Shown in pieces: positions 52,174-63,060 of a DNA stretch of 64,000 bases (position 1 is the stretch's first letter; each line of letters opens with the position of its first letter). Position numbers and translations under genes: made by a program. The stretch comes from Endomychus coccineus (Eukaryota; Arthropoda; Insecta; Coleoptera; Endomychidae). The stretch is from positions 44,539,299-44,603,298 of the forward strand of contig OY294070.1 of the NCBI GenBank assembly GCA_958510875.1, in the 5' to 3' direction. The notes under the pieces are model-generated. The model did not search any database and was not told where the DNA came from. It was given only the letters and a program-made list of their open reading frames with translations.

Positions 52174-53508
52174 CTAATTTATATAATGGAAATTTCGAAA
52201 CGTCAATCGATATAACGGACATTTTATCCACTCTACTAGCGTTTCGACCAAGTCATACTTCACAATTTCGTACCTATTATAGAAGTCTTGCGAATCTTTA
52301 TCTAGCGCAATTCTATCGATGTAATCATAAAAATTGGACATTTGACGCTGCGTTTTCAACATACTTCGCAATGCCAGTCTTTTTAACGTAACGCAACGCT
52401 TTGAAGATTCTGTCTGTTTCGAGTAGTCATCAACAAATTGGAAGAATCTTCCTGTCCATGTTTTCCATATCAAAAACACATGAATATATTCAATGTGGGA
52501 ATTGAAAAAATGTTTTCCGTTTTCGTAATCATCGTTCGAATAGACCAATGAATATAGTGGACCTTCGATCAGTGCATGGGGACTTGACAGAAACGGGAAA
52601 AGCGTCGAAATCGCCACAAAAATGGAACACAGGTTACGTCGATAACATAGAGTTTTTAACTTGTTCAAAAAGACGACATCTTCTGTTTTCGATTGTATAT
52701 CACCGGCGTAATGTTTCGACAACAACGATATAACAGCGATGGTCGCAATCTTTTTATACATCGGATTCGTGTCGAATTTGGTTGTCGTATGATCGGCTGG
52801 ACAAAATTGTACGAATGTCATGATCAATTTCTGAACGCGATGTGAATCTGTTAGGAAATGCTCAGCGTTCAATTTGGACAGGAAATCCAGCAGATGCTCC
52901 AAGGAAATTCTGTAATACTTTGCCTGGGATAACATGCGTTTCAAACACATTACAACGATATCGAATCGATCTTCACATTGCAGTAACGTGGGTAACAACG
53001 CCTGTTCGTCTGTACACGATCGAAGTAATAGAGCGTAAATAATCGTTGTTCGATGATAATACAAACAAACGTCGATTAATGTATGGAAGATTTTTTTCCT
53101 CGTGAATTTCGTCAAATCTTTTCTTTTTTTGCTTCTCGTCGCCACCGAAATGGATACAGATGTTGAAGATGGCAATAACGATAACAATCGTCGTGAAGAA
53201 TTTGTCGGAGTCGGGCATAACTCCCACAGAGAAGCATACATATCAGCAAGGTCAAAGGAAATCTCCGTCAAGGAATAATTTTTTCCGGTAAGATTCTTCA
53301 AATGTTGATAGAACGTTTTTTCGACATGTTGCTGTAAGAACGTAACTTTTTCTTTCATACGGCTCGACACGCTGTTCGCAGAAAGATGCGTACATTTTTT
53401 CAAATAAATTTTACGTTTCTGGCGTTCTTTTTTCTTGGACGATAACAACAACCGTAGCATATCTGACGTGGATAAGGTCGACTGAACTGAACTGAACTGA
53501 ACTGACAT
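52174..53508 (-). CDS. Tandem paralogue pair, member 2, 444 aa
   Basis: Shares with member 1 nearly every helix block, including HRTTIIYALLLRSCTDEQALLPTLLQ and SIFVAISTLFPFLSSPH. The N-terminus (MSVQFSSVQSTLSTSD) is coded over a GAACT microsatellite and differs. The linker after residue 100 has diverged most. The intergenic 51986-52173 has no gene. Both copies intact implies that both are kept by selection. Confidence 0.7.
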   Translation of the reverse strand: MSVQFSSVQSTLSTSDMLRLLLSSKKKERQKRKIYLKKCTHLSANSVSSRMKEKVTFLQQHVEKTFYQHLKNLTGKNYSLTEISFDLADMYASLWELCPTPTNSSRRLLSLLPSSTSVSISVATRSKKRKDLTKFTRKKIFHTLIDVCLYYHRTTIIYALLLRSCTDEQALLPTLLQCEDRFDIVVMCLKRMLSQAKYYRISLEHLLDFLSKLNAEHFLTDSHRVQKLIMTFVQFCPADHTTTKFDTNPMYKKIATIAVISLLSKHYAGDIQSKTEDVVFLNKLKTLCYRRNLCSIFVAISTLFPFLSSPHALIEGPLYSLVYSNDDYENGKHFFNSHIEYIHVFLIWKTWTGRFFQFVDDYSKQTESSKRCVTLKRLALRSMLKTQRQMSNFYDYIDRIALDKDSQDFYNRYEIVKYDLVETLVEWIKCPLYRLTFRNFHYIN

Positions 53509-53688
53509 TGCTGTCGCAGCCGTATTTATACACTCTCGTCAGCGTATCATCGGTCGTTCATCTTTATGTTCCGCATAATGGTGGAATTCGTATCTCGCAG
53601 TGGTCACGTTAGCTGTAAACAGGGTTGAAATAAATCTCAATATTTTCTAACATTTTTATTCGAATTATACGTGAAATACATTCAATTA

Positions 53689-54150
53689 TTATAGGTTACT
53701 TGTTTTATCCGCTTTCGTCGTCGTCGTCGTCGTCGTCAACGTCGATTGGTTCGACAGATTTGACCGATCGGATTCTTCGTCGGACAAAAACATTTCTTCG
53801 TCCGCGAACAACATTTTTTTTTGATCGGCTTCTGATACGGCATCACCACCGTTGACGACGACGAGTGCGACGTTCGTGTTCGATTCGTTCCGGCCTGAAT
53901 ATTTCTTGAAATATAGCATAGTCAAGAATCGATGAAAATTTATGGACGTTTCACAGTAACAAAAATATTGAAGACAATACGGGCAAAAGCCTGTAGAGAT
54001 GTTTGCTAATAGGTAATCCTCGACATCTCTGGTATATGCTAACGATGACCAGAACGATGCTGCTGCTGCTGCTGCTGTTGACGACGACGACGATGATGAT
54101 GATGTCTGGTTATTCGACGACATATCGAATGAGTTGTGTGCTACGGCCAC
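53689..54150 (-). CDS. Unknown viral protein with Cys cluster, 153 aa
   Basis: After Ser and Ala runs, the centre has FCPYCLQYFCYC, a compact set of four Cys that could hold zinc, and FHRFLTMLYFKKY. The C-terminus is acidic with a Thr run. The start may be Met 54150 or Met 54123. It lies 30 bases downstream of the 613-aa gene on the same strand. Family unknown. Confidence 0.6.
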   Translation of the reverse strand: MAVAHNSFDMSSNNQTSSSSSSSSTAAAAAASFWSSLAYTRDVEDYLLANISTGFCPYCLQYFCYCETSINFHRFLTMLYFKKYSGRNESNTNVALVVVNGGDAVSEADQKKMLFADEEMFLSDEESDRSNLSNQSTLTTTTTTTKADKTSNL

Positions 54151-54180
54151 CCTGACGTATCGTCGTACGACCGATCGGTA

Positions 54181-54992
54181 CTAGTCGAAATTGCCGTTTG
54201 ACAGGCGAGTTCTTAGCTCGTTCAGTTTTGTAGGTTTCACTCCCGTCAATCGCATAGCATAATCTACGGGCGATTGATCTTCAGCGATATTGGGAACGAA
54301 AGCGTTAATGTCGTAAACGTATTTGTATTGATCGACAATTTCGCGGAGCTTTTCTTTGATATCTGCCAAAACGTACACCGGAGGATCGTTAACTTTGATG
54401 AATGATTTGAGATGTTTCTTCAACAATTTTCTATTATTATCATCACCGTAACATTCGCATAATACGTCAACGAAATCGTGCGTTCCCGTGCATACGTCGA
54501 AATGTTGCAGAGCATACACGAGATGACTTATACAACGACTCAGCGGTATCGGTGCTACGGTATTATAATTATCGTTCGTCGACAGGAAATTGGTTACGGA
54601 ATAAACGAACTGACGCACGGTGTGTTTCGTACAATTTTCCAGCATGGCCAGTGTGATTTCCAAAGCACATATATGACTGGGTGTCAGCCATTTCGATTGA
54701 TGCACGTCTTTGAAATTATATTTTGGTATTAGATTTTTGCACTTGACCCACCGTCCTTTCGTATCGGTACATATGCCATTGAGCAACTTTTTACGATTTT
54801 CGCTGTTCAAATAGTCGATATTACGAGATCGGCCCATTTTCTGCGTACCGAAACCACCTTTCGCGGGCGGTCTTCTCGGATTAACATTATCCGTTTCTAA
54901 TTGACGATGCCTGCGTTTCGGTGGAATACGTTTGAAATTTATCAATGGATCTTCATCATCGCTATCATCGCCGTCCGTGCCGTCTTTATCGC

Positions 54993-55026
<34 letters not shown>

Positions 55027-56022
55027 TTCGTCGTCTTCGTCATCGTCGTCGTTATTGTTAGCACCGCGATCGGTTTCCATCCATCGTATACCACGTCTGA
55101 CGTTCGCCGGACGTACGAGTGTTTTATTCTTACGATTGTTATTATCGATATTATTATTATTATTACTGTCGTCATCGTCCGCGTCGTCGTTGTCGTTAAC
55201 GTCAACGTTTCCGTTGTTATTATTGTCATCACTATTATTCGTGCGGTAGATCGTCCTCATTTGTTTCACGTTTACCGTGGAATTAGACGTATCTCCAGCT
55301 CTTTTCCCATCGTTTTTATCGTTCGCAACGGGAGATTGTTTCGTTTTATTGTAAATTTTGCGCTTTCCGATTCTAATATTTTTACCGTTCACCGACGGTA
55401 CAATCTCCGTGGACGAAGTTGACGGTAACGGATTTTCGTATATACCTCTTTTCGATGCCAACGACTTTGAAGGTAACTTGGCCGTTTTCGATGGAATTCT
55501 CTTTTTACCGATACTAATAATGTTGATTTTTTTTGTCGCTACACTATCAGTTTCCGACCGCGAATTATTATTATCGATCGTCTTCGACGGAATATTGTAA
55601 ATTTGTTCCATCACTGGGTTTCGTTGTATTTCTTTCCCGATCGATGGATTTAACTGTTTTCCTTTCCCTTGTGACGTTGGTGTCGGAACGAAAACCGGTG
55701 AGGATACTGGTGATGGGGACGATCGTACATTATTGGCATTGTGATATTGGTGTTCGAACCAAGAATTACACGATGTCGTTTGATCGTGTAGAAGATCCTC
55801 ATCGAATGGTGGCGGTGTTGCTATATCGGATAGAGGTGACGCATTAAGATCACTAACGCCGTGATCGAAGAGAAACATCGTAAGGCCATCGGGGTCAGGA
55901 TATGATTGGATAAAATTCGCGGCCGCTTCGGCAGTCAATAGAGGTGTACTCACTCTTTCATATTGCTCGTGTTCAGGTTCCTCGATCGGGTCGAGCGATC
56001 GCTGTCGATTTTGATTCTGCAT
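54181..56022 (-). CDS. Unknown viral protein, disordered N-half and conserved C-domain, 613 aa
   Basis: Residues 1-400 are polar with long N and D runs and several short basic patches (KKRIPSKTAKLPSK). An ordered C-terminal domain of about 210 residues begins near RNIDYLNSENRKKLLNGIC. It includes WVKCKNLIPKYNF, HICALEITLAMLENC and FVDVLCECYGDD. Basic patches plus acidic runs would fit a nucleic-acid or capsid-linked role. There is no known family that I can name. Confidence 0.65.
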
Positions 56023-56136
56023 CGTCGTCTTATTTACTTACTCATTCAATTACATCCAACGTGTGACCGTGTCATGAGATACATTTGTATGACGTGAAAG
56101 GTTCGTCGACGAACCGTTTGGGCGTACGAGCGAGAG

Positions 56137-56856
56137 TTACAATAACATAGTGGCCGGAATGCGCTTTTTCAGTAAATACTCTCTGTTTAAAGATCCACCG
56201 TTGCCGGTCGTATTCGTAGAACGTCTTTCCGCATCCTCTAACGCGAACATACCGTTTATTTTACGCGGAATTACCGTTCCTCCGGCAGCACCGACCTTCG
56301 TGTGTCGCCCGGGTCGACGTACCGTTTTCGCGATAGACGTTCTATTCACGATCGGTTTCTTTTTCTTCTTGACTAGCGTTTTATTTGTGGTTTTTTTGCC
56401 GAGATTATTCGGTCGAGACAGCCGTCGTCGTCGTTTTTGTACCAAAGAAACGGACGCGGTTGTCGGTTGAGACCCTTCACGATTCGTCGTCGTCGTCGTT
56501 CCCTTGGTTGCGTGTTTCGCAGTCAACAGATATATGTCAGTTCCTCGACCTAACGTCGACACGTTGTAATAACGTCGTACGTCGTGTATAGTCGGTCCAC
56601 CGGAATTCGCTATAGGAACCATATGTGTCTGTTTTATGATTTCATTTCGGACGTCCTGTTTCGACTGATCGAACGAGATAGCTTTCAACTTGGAATTGTC
56701 CGATTGAGAATACAACGTCGAAATTAAAGCGTTCAGGCGGGCAGAATTGCTAGTTTTAATCCATTTTGTACTATTACTACTACTACTACTACTACTACCA
56801 ATACCGTTGTTACTTTTTTTGGTTATTTTCCGTTTTGGTCGTGATACTCTTTTCAT
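56137..56856 (-). CDS. Basic Lys/Arg-rich protein, 239 aa
   Basis: Basic clusters include MKRVSRPKRKITKK, QKRRRRLSRPNNLGKK, LVKKKKKPIV and VRRPGRHTK. A short ordered block (TIHDVRRYYNVSTLGRGTDIYLL) lies in the middle. The composition suggests DNA binding and condensation in the nucleocapsid. It is much longer than the protamine-like proteins of baculoviruses. The start shares a CATG with the divergent gene at 56855. Confidence 0.6.
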   Translation of the reverse strand: MKRVSRPKRKITKKSNNGIGSSSSSSSNSTKWIKTSNSARLNALISTLYSQSDNSKLKAISFDQSKQDVRNEIIKQTHMVPIANSGGPTIHDVRRYYNVSTLGRGTDIYLLTAKHATKGTTTTTNREGSQPTTASVSLVQKRRRRLSRPNNLGKKTTNKTLVKKKKKPIVNRTSIAKTVRRPGRHTKVGAAGGTVIPRKINGMFALEDAERRSTNTTGNGGSLNREYLLKKRIPATMLL

Positions 56857-57280
56857 GTTCGTTTCTTATAAGATAGTAGACGGCGTAATGGAACATATAG
56901 AATCGACGACGATCGCACCTAACGCGGTTTCTTCTTCGTCGAGCGTCAACGGCGTCGGAAGCAGCAGCAGCAACAACAGCAGCAGCAATTACAATCCGAA
57001 TTACGGCGTGTCGACCGCCGTCAGAAATGACGCTAGTGCGAAACGAAAGATCGCGCGTAAGATAGATTCGATGTACGCGTCCTTGCGCGACAACGTGATA
57101 GATAATAACGAATTTTATTCGTTTTACACGTCGATGACGATCTTGCTGTTCACGCTCTTCACGTTGTATTGTAATTATTCTCGTGCGACTGCCAGCGGAG
57201 TTTACTGGATGATCGGTAACTTGATCGTCGTGATCTTTAACGCCTGGATGAATATTTCGATATTTTTGCATAATCGCTAG
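56855..57280 (+). CDS. Two-span membrane protein, 141 aa
   Basis: From Met 56855 (or Met 56888), a Ser/Asn-rich first half is followed by a basic stretch and two hydrophobic segments at the C-terminus (FYTSMTILLFTLFTLYCNY and GVYWMIGNLIVVIFNAWMNISIFL). It precedes pif-2 and could be an envelope protein. The upstream in-frame part from 56747 lacks ATG and mirrors the basic gene. Family unknown. Confidence 0.6.
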   Translation: MFVSYKIVDGVMEHIESTTIAPNAVSSSSSVNGVGSSSSNNSSSNYNPNYGVSTAVRNDASAKRKIARKIDSMYASLRDNVIDNNEFYSFYTSMTILLFTLFTLYCNYSRATASGVYWMIGNLIVVIFNAWMNISIFLHNR

Positions 57281-57346
57281 AAACGCCATTTCATCGTGAT
57301 CTTTATACCCAAAAGTAAGATCGACTCGTGTTTAATTCGAATACAC

Positions 57347-57350
57347 ACGT

Positions 57351-57377
<27 letters not shown>
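57347..57377. repeat. CA dinucleotide repeat upstream of pif-2
   Basis: An uninterrupted ACAC tract of about 30 bases lies 15-45 bases before ATG 57392. It can be in the 5' leader of pif-2. Confidence 0.9.
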
Positions 57378-57384
<7 letters not shown>

Positions 57385-57391
57385 GTACGTT

Positions 57392-58756
57392 ATGCGATCC
57401 TCATCCGCCACGGATCGACGGTACGACGAACGGTCGTCGGTGTCGTCGTCGTTATCATCGATTCCGTCGAAAAAAATATTATTCATCGTCGTTTGTTGTA
57501 TAACGATGTTGTTGGTTTATAAAGTATACGTGAAACCGCTCGATAAATTTGCGCGTGTCATCGGAAATTCGGATGCCGACGTTACCGATATCGTCGACGA
57601 CGACGACGACAAACTTGGACGGCAAAACGATATGTTACATAGCGCTTGGAACTTGGACGATTTACCGTCTGTGACTTACGCCGAAAAGTACGTGAACGAC
57701 GGACAAATGGAAATTGACGCCGATGCTAAAAGGTGCGTTTCTCGTGGAGGATTATATCTAGGCCCGGACGATATACCGATAGATTGTACCGAATTGTGTA
57801 ATTCGAAGGATTTCCGCTATAAATACGTCAACGAAAACTCGTTCGTCGTCGACAGATCGATAATGGCCAAACAGGGCGCCTATTGCGTGCCTACGCACGT
57901 GGTCAATTGTAATACGAACACGTCGCGACTAGTAAAAACGTTCGACAGTTGGAAATGTCACCCGAAAACTAGTTTATTCGGCGGCGAAGATGGCTGTGAA
58001 ATCGTCGGCTGTAACGGATACCTCAAAGACAATTTGACCGGTCGATGTTATCGCAATCGCATACCTACCACGCTGACCGTCGGTGCCGACCCGGAAAATG
58101 AACTGATCGAACGTTCGTCGTCGTCGTCGAACAATGCACCAGTCTATCGTTTCCAATGTACAGACACCGAAGTTCATCCCGATACAGGAGTGAGCACGTT
58201 GCGAGCGGTAGAATCGATACGATACGACTTTATGCATAACAAACTGATAGCTTCCGAATTTTCGCGTTTCGATCGCGTACGAAACGGATGCGCGGCACAA
58301 ATTTTCAACGCCGTCCCACAGATCGTACCCAATTTTACGGAAGGTACGTGCACCTGCATCGAAGGACTACACCACGACAAAAAGGACGATACGAATAACG
58401 ATAATAATAACAACAACAACAACAGGAACAACGATCACAACGGTAGCGACAACGGCAGAAGCGACGATAACGACTACAAGGATGGCACGATGTCGTCGTT
58501 GAAAACGATAAAATTACATCAACGATGTTCGCCCTGTTTGAGCGGTTGGTCGAAGAAAGACTCGTACACTCGTATCGGTAGAGCTTGTCGCAAAGCGTTC
58601 GACGATTCACGTATCGATCCGCACGATATGCTTTTACCGTGTGGAACTCGTACGTTCGACTCGAAACAAGCGGCATGTGTCAACGGTAAGATATACATTT
58701 CAGGAGGATTATCTCATTTCGCCCGCAACGTACTCGACAATGAACCATCCCAGTAG
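57392..58756 (+). CDS. pif-2: Per os infectivity factor 2 (PIF-2), 454 aa
   Basis: The first ATG of the frame is at 57392. After a Ser-rich start there is one N-terminal anchor (KKILFIVVCCITMLLVYKVYV). The ectodomain is Cys-rich: RCVSRGGLYL, IPIDCTELCNSKDF, then GAYCVP and HVVNCNTNTSR, CTCIEGL and CSPCLSGW. This order is that of PIF-2, a core envelope protein of occlusion-derived or equivalent virions needed for oral or gut infection. An N/D-rich insert (about residues 330-365) makes it longer than the usual 380-400 residues. It converges on pif-0. Confidence 0.8.
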   Translation: MRSSSATDRRYDERSSVSSSLSSIPSKKILFIVVCCITMLLVYKVYVKPLDKFARVIGNSDADVTDIVDDDDDKLGRQNDMLHSAWNLDDLPSVTYAEKYVNDGQMEIDADAKRCVSRGGLYLGPDDIPIDCTELCNSKDFRYKYVNENSFVVDRSIMAKQGAYCVPTHVVNCNTNTSRLVKTFDSWKCHPKTSLFGGEDGCEIVGCNGYLKDNLTGRCYRNRIPTTLTVGADPENELIERSSSSSNNAPVYRFQCTDTEVHPDTGVSTLRAVESIRYDFMHNKLIASEFSRFDRVRNGCAAQIFNAVPQIVPNFTEGTCTCIEGLHHDKKDDTNNDNNNNNNNRNNDHNGSDNGRSDDNDYKDGTMSSLKTIKLHQRCSPCLSGWSKKDSYTRIGRACRKAFDDSRIDPHDMLLPCGTRTFDSKQAACVNGKIYISGGLSHFARNVLDNEPSQ

Positions 58757-58852
58757 TCAGATATTATTTGGTAATGTGTTTACAATTATGTGGCCGAATA
58801 AACAAACGTTTTCTATTAGTCGTTGTTGTTGTTGTTTTTTTTTTTCGCTCTT

Positions 58853-61123
58853 TCACGGACGTTTTGCGTTATCGCCGAATACACAAGACGAAACCATTAT
58901 ACACGTTATCGACAAGATACACACGACAAATACGAAAGATATCGTTATGGGTAACAGCCATATGGCTGCACAAATGGTAATCATCGCGACAGGTACGTAC
59001 GTTTTATGTACGATTTTTGCGTAATCACGTCTGGTCGTCATGGCCGCTTCGTAATATGTCACATCGTCCAAGTCCAACAGCATATTTCTGATCATCAATC
59101 TATTGAAAATCATCCGCATGTCTCGCGTCGAAAACGAAACGTCATCGTCGTCGTCGTCGTCGTCGTGTTCTCCGCCTAATTTAACGTTACCGTGCGTCGT
59201 CCAATCGACCAGACTACCGTCCGACGTGACGGTTCTATGACGAAAATAAACGAACGTATGTTTCAATATGTCGAGGGATTCTTCGACGTCCACGGTACGT
59301 GTCCCGTCCTTTCTGACGTGTAAACGCCAAAACGTATACGGCGTCATTTCGATTCGTCGCATTCCATAGTTGATTTGTCGTTCCAACAGAGCACCTTCGC
59401 TGATTTTACGTAATAGCGCGTCGGAATACGCGGGCACGGAAAACTTCAACGGATCCCATATAAATTGGAAAACGATATCGATCAAAGGACCGATGATCGT
59501 CAACCATCCGACTATGCTCAGCGCCGATACGGCTAAGCCCGACAAAGCTATAGCTTCTCTGCCGATAGTCGTTACGATCGAATCTATCAGCACGTGTGTC
59601 ATGGTATGCGACAGCGAAGTGGCCAGTAATTTGGCGGCGATCGTCTTGCCACCCCGTAACAGGTCAGATTGTAGGAAAGATTTCAAAATTTCCGGACCGA
59701 TCTTGGTGATCCATTGTTTCAAAACTGCCGAACTCACGTCCGCACTCAACTGGAAAGATAATTCCTTCAGGTTGTGCGTGGTCGATAACATACCACCGAT
59801 GGCCGTTAAGATTTGTTGCATCGTCTGTCCGAACGACTCAGCGTACACGTCGTTATCGAGTTCGTCGTTATCGCGATCGACGTCGTTCACGTCTGTCGCC
59901 TCAGGCGTCATCATCGTCGTCGTCGTCGTTCTTCTAGTTCTCGACGACAAAGCTGCGATCTCACGTCGTAATCGTTTGCTGTGCGGTATCAAGACGTTCT
60001 GTACGATATCGCTCGTTAACGTGTTGACCGATGATGTTTCGTTGTCGGCGCCGGTATCGTTATGCGTAGATGATTCGACGGTATCGTTGTCGTTCGAACG
60101 ATCTGCGGACACGGAAAATTTTGCTTGATGTCCGACGATATTTTGTCGCTGCTTGTGGAGTTTCTCCACCAGACGACCGCCGTATTTGTCGTTGCGACCA
60201 TCTTCGATCTGAGAATATTCGTCCGTCCAGTAGAGTCGTTCACGCTTATCGGCATCGGTCAAGCCCAACTGTGACAGTAGTATGTCGTCGGACACGTAAC
60301 GTTTCGACGAATTACGAAATCGCTTCCAATCCAACACGGAATTCAAGAAGGGAACGGTAACGGGAAAATGTCGTAAAAATGGCGGTAGATCGTTCGCGTG
60401 CGTATGCTCGAATAGCCGTCGAATTTCGTATACCGATTGTTCGAAAACGTTCGCCGTCATTTTCACCATCCGTATCAGAGACGAACCTACGAATAATTGA
60501 ACGTAATAGAGACTTCCTTCGAAGCCACAAGCCATGTCGTCCTCGTCGTCGCCGTCTGTAGCATCTTCATCTTTCATATAATTCATATAGAACGATTTGC
60601 AATACGTTGTATCGATACGAGCGCAGGTGATCGGATTCCGATCGGCACCCAATTCGGTCACGTATAACGAAAATCCGACCGGATCGATTTGGTCGGTATA
60701 ATGTCGCGAAGGATCCACGAAAAACGACACCAAATGCTGATTTTCCAACAGACAAGCGCTCTTGTACCATATCAGATAGGGCGGCACGTTGTGTTCGTCT
60801 CCGTGTAAAGACGACTTTGTCGATTGCGACGAAATATCCGACGGTACGTTTCTCGAGCGGGAATTGAAACATACCGGCGCACAGGCGTTCATACGTTTGC
60901 CGTGAGGCAATCCGAAACTGAAAGGTGTCGTGTCGGGCTTGCAAGATTCGCTCAAAGGAAACGTCGAGAAACAAGACGTTGTCAAACATCCGTTCTCGTT
61001 AAATTTCCATTCGGTCGTTATGGCACGGTCGACGAATTCAGATTCGAACGAGTAATCCTCGATCGGATTCGCTGCCCTGATTTCCAAATTAGTATGCGAG
61101 AACATGTGCGAATCGCTTTTCAT
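58853..61123 (-). CDS. pif-0: Per os infectivity factor 0 (PIF-0/P74), 756 aa
   Basis: Envelope entry-complex protein. The Cys-containing N-half is followed by an NFRR-like basic region (about residues 370-400). The conserved block near 490-560 has GREAIALSGLAVSALSIVGW, LTIIGPLIDIVFQFIWDP, the P74 signature of a hydrophobic helix ending in WDP. Two hydrophobic segments (VPVAMITICAAIWLLP, ISFVFVVCILSITCIMV) end the protein. No signal peptide is present, as usual. It is about 100 residues longer than baculoviral P74 because of D/T runs. The 96 bases to pif-2 hold only the two 3' ends. Confidence 0.85.
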   Translation of the reverse strand: MKSDSHMFSHTNLEIRAANPIEDYSFESEFVDRAITTEWKFNENGCLTTSCFSTFPLSESCKPDTTPFSFGLPHGKRMNACAPVCFNSRSRNVPSDISSQSTKSSLHGDEHNVPPYLIWYKSACLLENQHLVSFFVDPSRHYTDQIDPVGFSLYVTELGADRNPITCARIDTTYCKSFYMNYMKDEDATDGDDEDDMACGFEGSLYYVQLFVGSSLIRMVKMTANVFEQSVYEIRRLFEHTHANDLPPFLRHFPVTVPFLNSVLDWKRFRNSSKRYVSDDILLSQLGLTDADKRERLYWTDEYSQIEDGRNDKYGGRLVEKLHKQRQNIVGHQAKFSVSADRSNDNDTVESSTHNDTGADNETSSVNTLTSDIVQNVLIPHSKRLRREIAALSSRTRRTTTTTMMTPEATDVNDVDRDNDELDNDVYAESFGQTMQQILTAIGGMLSTTHNLKELSFQLSADVSSAVLKQWITKIGPEILKSFLQSDLLRGGKTIAAKLLATSLSHTMTHVLIDSIVTTIGREAIALSGLAVSALSIVGWLTIIGPLIDIVFQFIWDPLKFSVPAYSDALLRKISEGALLERQINYGMRRIEMTPYTFWRLHVRKDGTRTVDVEESLDILKHTFVYFRHRTVTSDGSLVDWTTHGNVKLGGEHDDDDDDDDVSFSTRDMRMIFNRLMIRNMLLDLDDVTYYEAAMTTRRDYAKIVHKTYVPVAMITICAAIWLLPITISFVFVVCILSITCIMVSSCVFGDNAKRP

Positions 61124-61397
61124 ACATCTATTTCGTACATTGAGTATATTTCGATATCCCGAATAGGATTTAGCGTCTCGCGAATCTTTCGCAGTGTGCT
61201 ATTATCGTTCGTCGATGTCATCGAATTCTTAGTTATTCGGTGGGGTTGGAAAGTTATAGTCAGAAATTTACGGATTGAAACGATGATTTTTCACTAGTGT
61301 ATCGAACAACAACAACAACGATAATAATCGAGAAAACGTGTCAACCGATCGAGAGGGAACGGTAGAAAACAGACGACTCAAAGAACATGTTCCTCCC

Positions 61398-61580
61398 ATG
61401 TTCGAACGACCAGGTTGGGAGGATCTCTGGGCGATGATTCGACGAGATGACGAGGCAGTCCTCAATTGGACCGATGACGAGGAGGAAGAAGACGAATTCC
61501 AACAACAGTATGAAGAGTGGTTGGAAACTGTATCGGACACTAACAATACCAATAACAACAATAAAAATATTAAAATCTAG
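61398..61580 (+). CDS. Possible small acidic protein, 60 aa
   Basis: The first ATG of an open frame at 61398 gives MFERPGWEDLWAMIRRDDEAV, followed by an acidic run (DDEEEEDEF), a short helix and an Asn-rich tail. The frame is open upstream to 61287 without another ATG, so a longer product would need a non-ATG start or splicing. It is the last candidate gene before block C. Confidence 0.35.
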   Translation: MFERPGWEDLWAMIRRDDEAVLNWTDDEEEEDEFQQQYEEWLETVSDTNNTNNNNKNIKI

Positions 61581-61599
61581 TCTTGTTTGTTATTTGCAA

Positions 61600-63060
61600 T
61601 GATTTGCATTCGTGCAAAACTGATTTTCGACACACTACCGGCAAATTTATTCGAGCTGCAAAAACTTTGAACGAAACTCTCGTCGAACGAGTCACCAAAC
61701 TTAAAGTTCCTCGTCATGCGCACTAGCTCCGTCGAGAAACAGTTTTGCCTCGAATGAAATTTGTTGAAACGAAATCTCACCGGTGGATTTCTTCGAGCTG
61801 TAAAATCTTTGAACGTGAATCTCGTTCGAGAAATGAAATCGCGAAATATTTTCTGATGAACAAACTTTGTCCGCCTAAAATCTTTCGTCGAACGAATCTC
61901 CAAACTTTTAAGTTCCTCGTCATGCGTACTAGCGTCATCGAGAAACAGTTTTATCTCGAATGAAATTTGTTGAAACGAAATCTCACCGGTGAATTTCTTC
62001 GAGCTACAAAATCTTTGAACGTGAATCTCGTTCGAGAAATGAAATCGTAAAATATTTTTTGATGAACAAACTTTGTCCGCGTAGAATCTCTCGTCGAACG
62101 GATCTCCAAACTTATAAGTTCCTCGTCATGCGCACTAGCTCCGTCGAGAAACAGTTTTGCCTCGAATGAAATTTGTTGAAACGAAATCTCACCGGTGGAT
62201 TTCTTCGAGCTGTAAAATCTTTGAACGTGAATCTCGTTCGAGAAATGAAATCGCGAAATATTTTCTGATGAACAAACTTTGTCCGCCTAAAATCTTTCGT
62301 CGAACGAATCTCCAAACTTTTAAGTTCCTCGTCATGCGTACTAGCGTCATCGAGAAACAGTTTTATCTCGAATGAAATTTGTTGAAACGAAATCTCACCG
62401 GTGAATTTCTTCGAGCTACAAAATCTTTGAACGTGAATCTCGTTCGAGAAATGAAATCGTAAAATATTTTTTGATGAACAAACTTTGTCCGCGTAGAATC
62501 TCTCGTCGAACGGATCTCCAAACTTATAAGTTCCTCGTCATGCGCACTAGCTCCGTCGAGAAACAGTTTTGCCTCGAATGAAATTTGTTGAAACGAAATC
62601 TCACCGGCGGATTTCTTCGAGCTGCAAAATCGTTGAACGTGAATCTCGTTCGAGAAATAAAATCGTAAAATATTTTCTGATGAATAAACTTTGTCCGTCT
62701 AAAATCTCTCGTCGAACGAATAATTGTTGAAACGAAATTCCACCGGTGGATTTTTTCGAGCTACAAATACTTTGAACGAAACTCTCGTTCATCGAGAAAT
62801 AGTTTTGTCTCGGATGAAATTTGTTTAAACGAAATCTTACCGGTGGATTTCTTCGAGCTAGAAAAACTTTGAACGAAACTCTCGTTCGCGAAATGAAATC
62901 GTAAAATATTTTCTGATGAACAAACTCTGTCCGCCTAGAATCTCTCGTCGAACAGATCTCCAAGTTCCTCGTCATGCGCACTAGCTCCGTCGAGAAACAG
63001 TTTTGCCTCGAATGAAATCTGTTAAAACGAAATCTCACCGGTGGATTTCTTCGAGCTGCG
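61600..63060 (-). repeat. Block C array: about 206-bp tandem units, inverted
   Basis: Seven or so units in reverse orientation to blocks A and B. Units at 61745 and 62157 are identical for more than 200 bases, exactly two periods apart (412). The pattern implies an alternating two-unit higher-order repeat. CCACCGGTGG is perfect near 62742. Confidence 0.9.

Noticed and set aside
54901..55422. Plus-strand hydrophobic frame inside the 613-aa gene
   Set aside because: It is the complement of N/D repeat coding and appears as I/V/S runs; the minus-strand gene has the coherent domain.
58641..59024. Plus-strand 127-codon frame between pif-2 and pif-0
   Set aside because: It overlaps the 3' ends of both genes and has a Cys/Phe run from a GTT/TTT tract; no family features.
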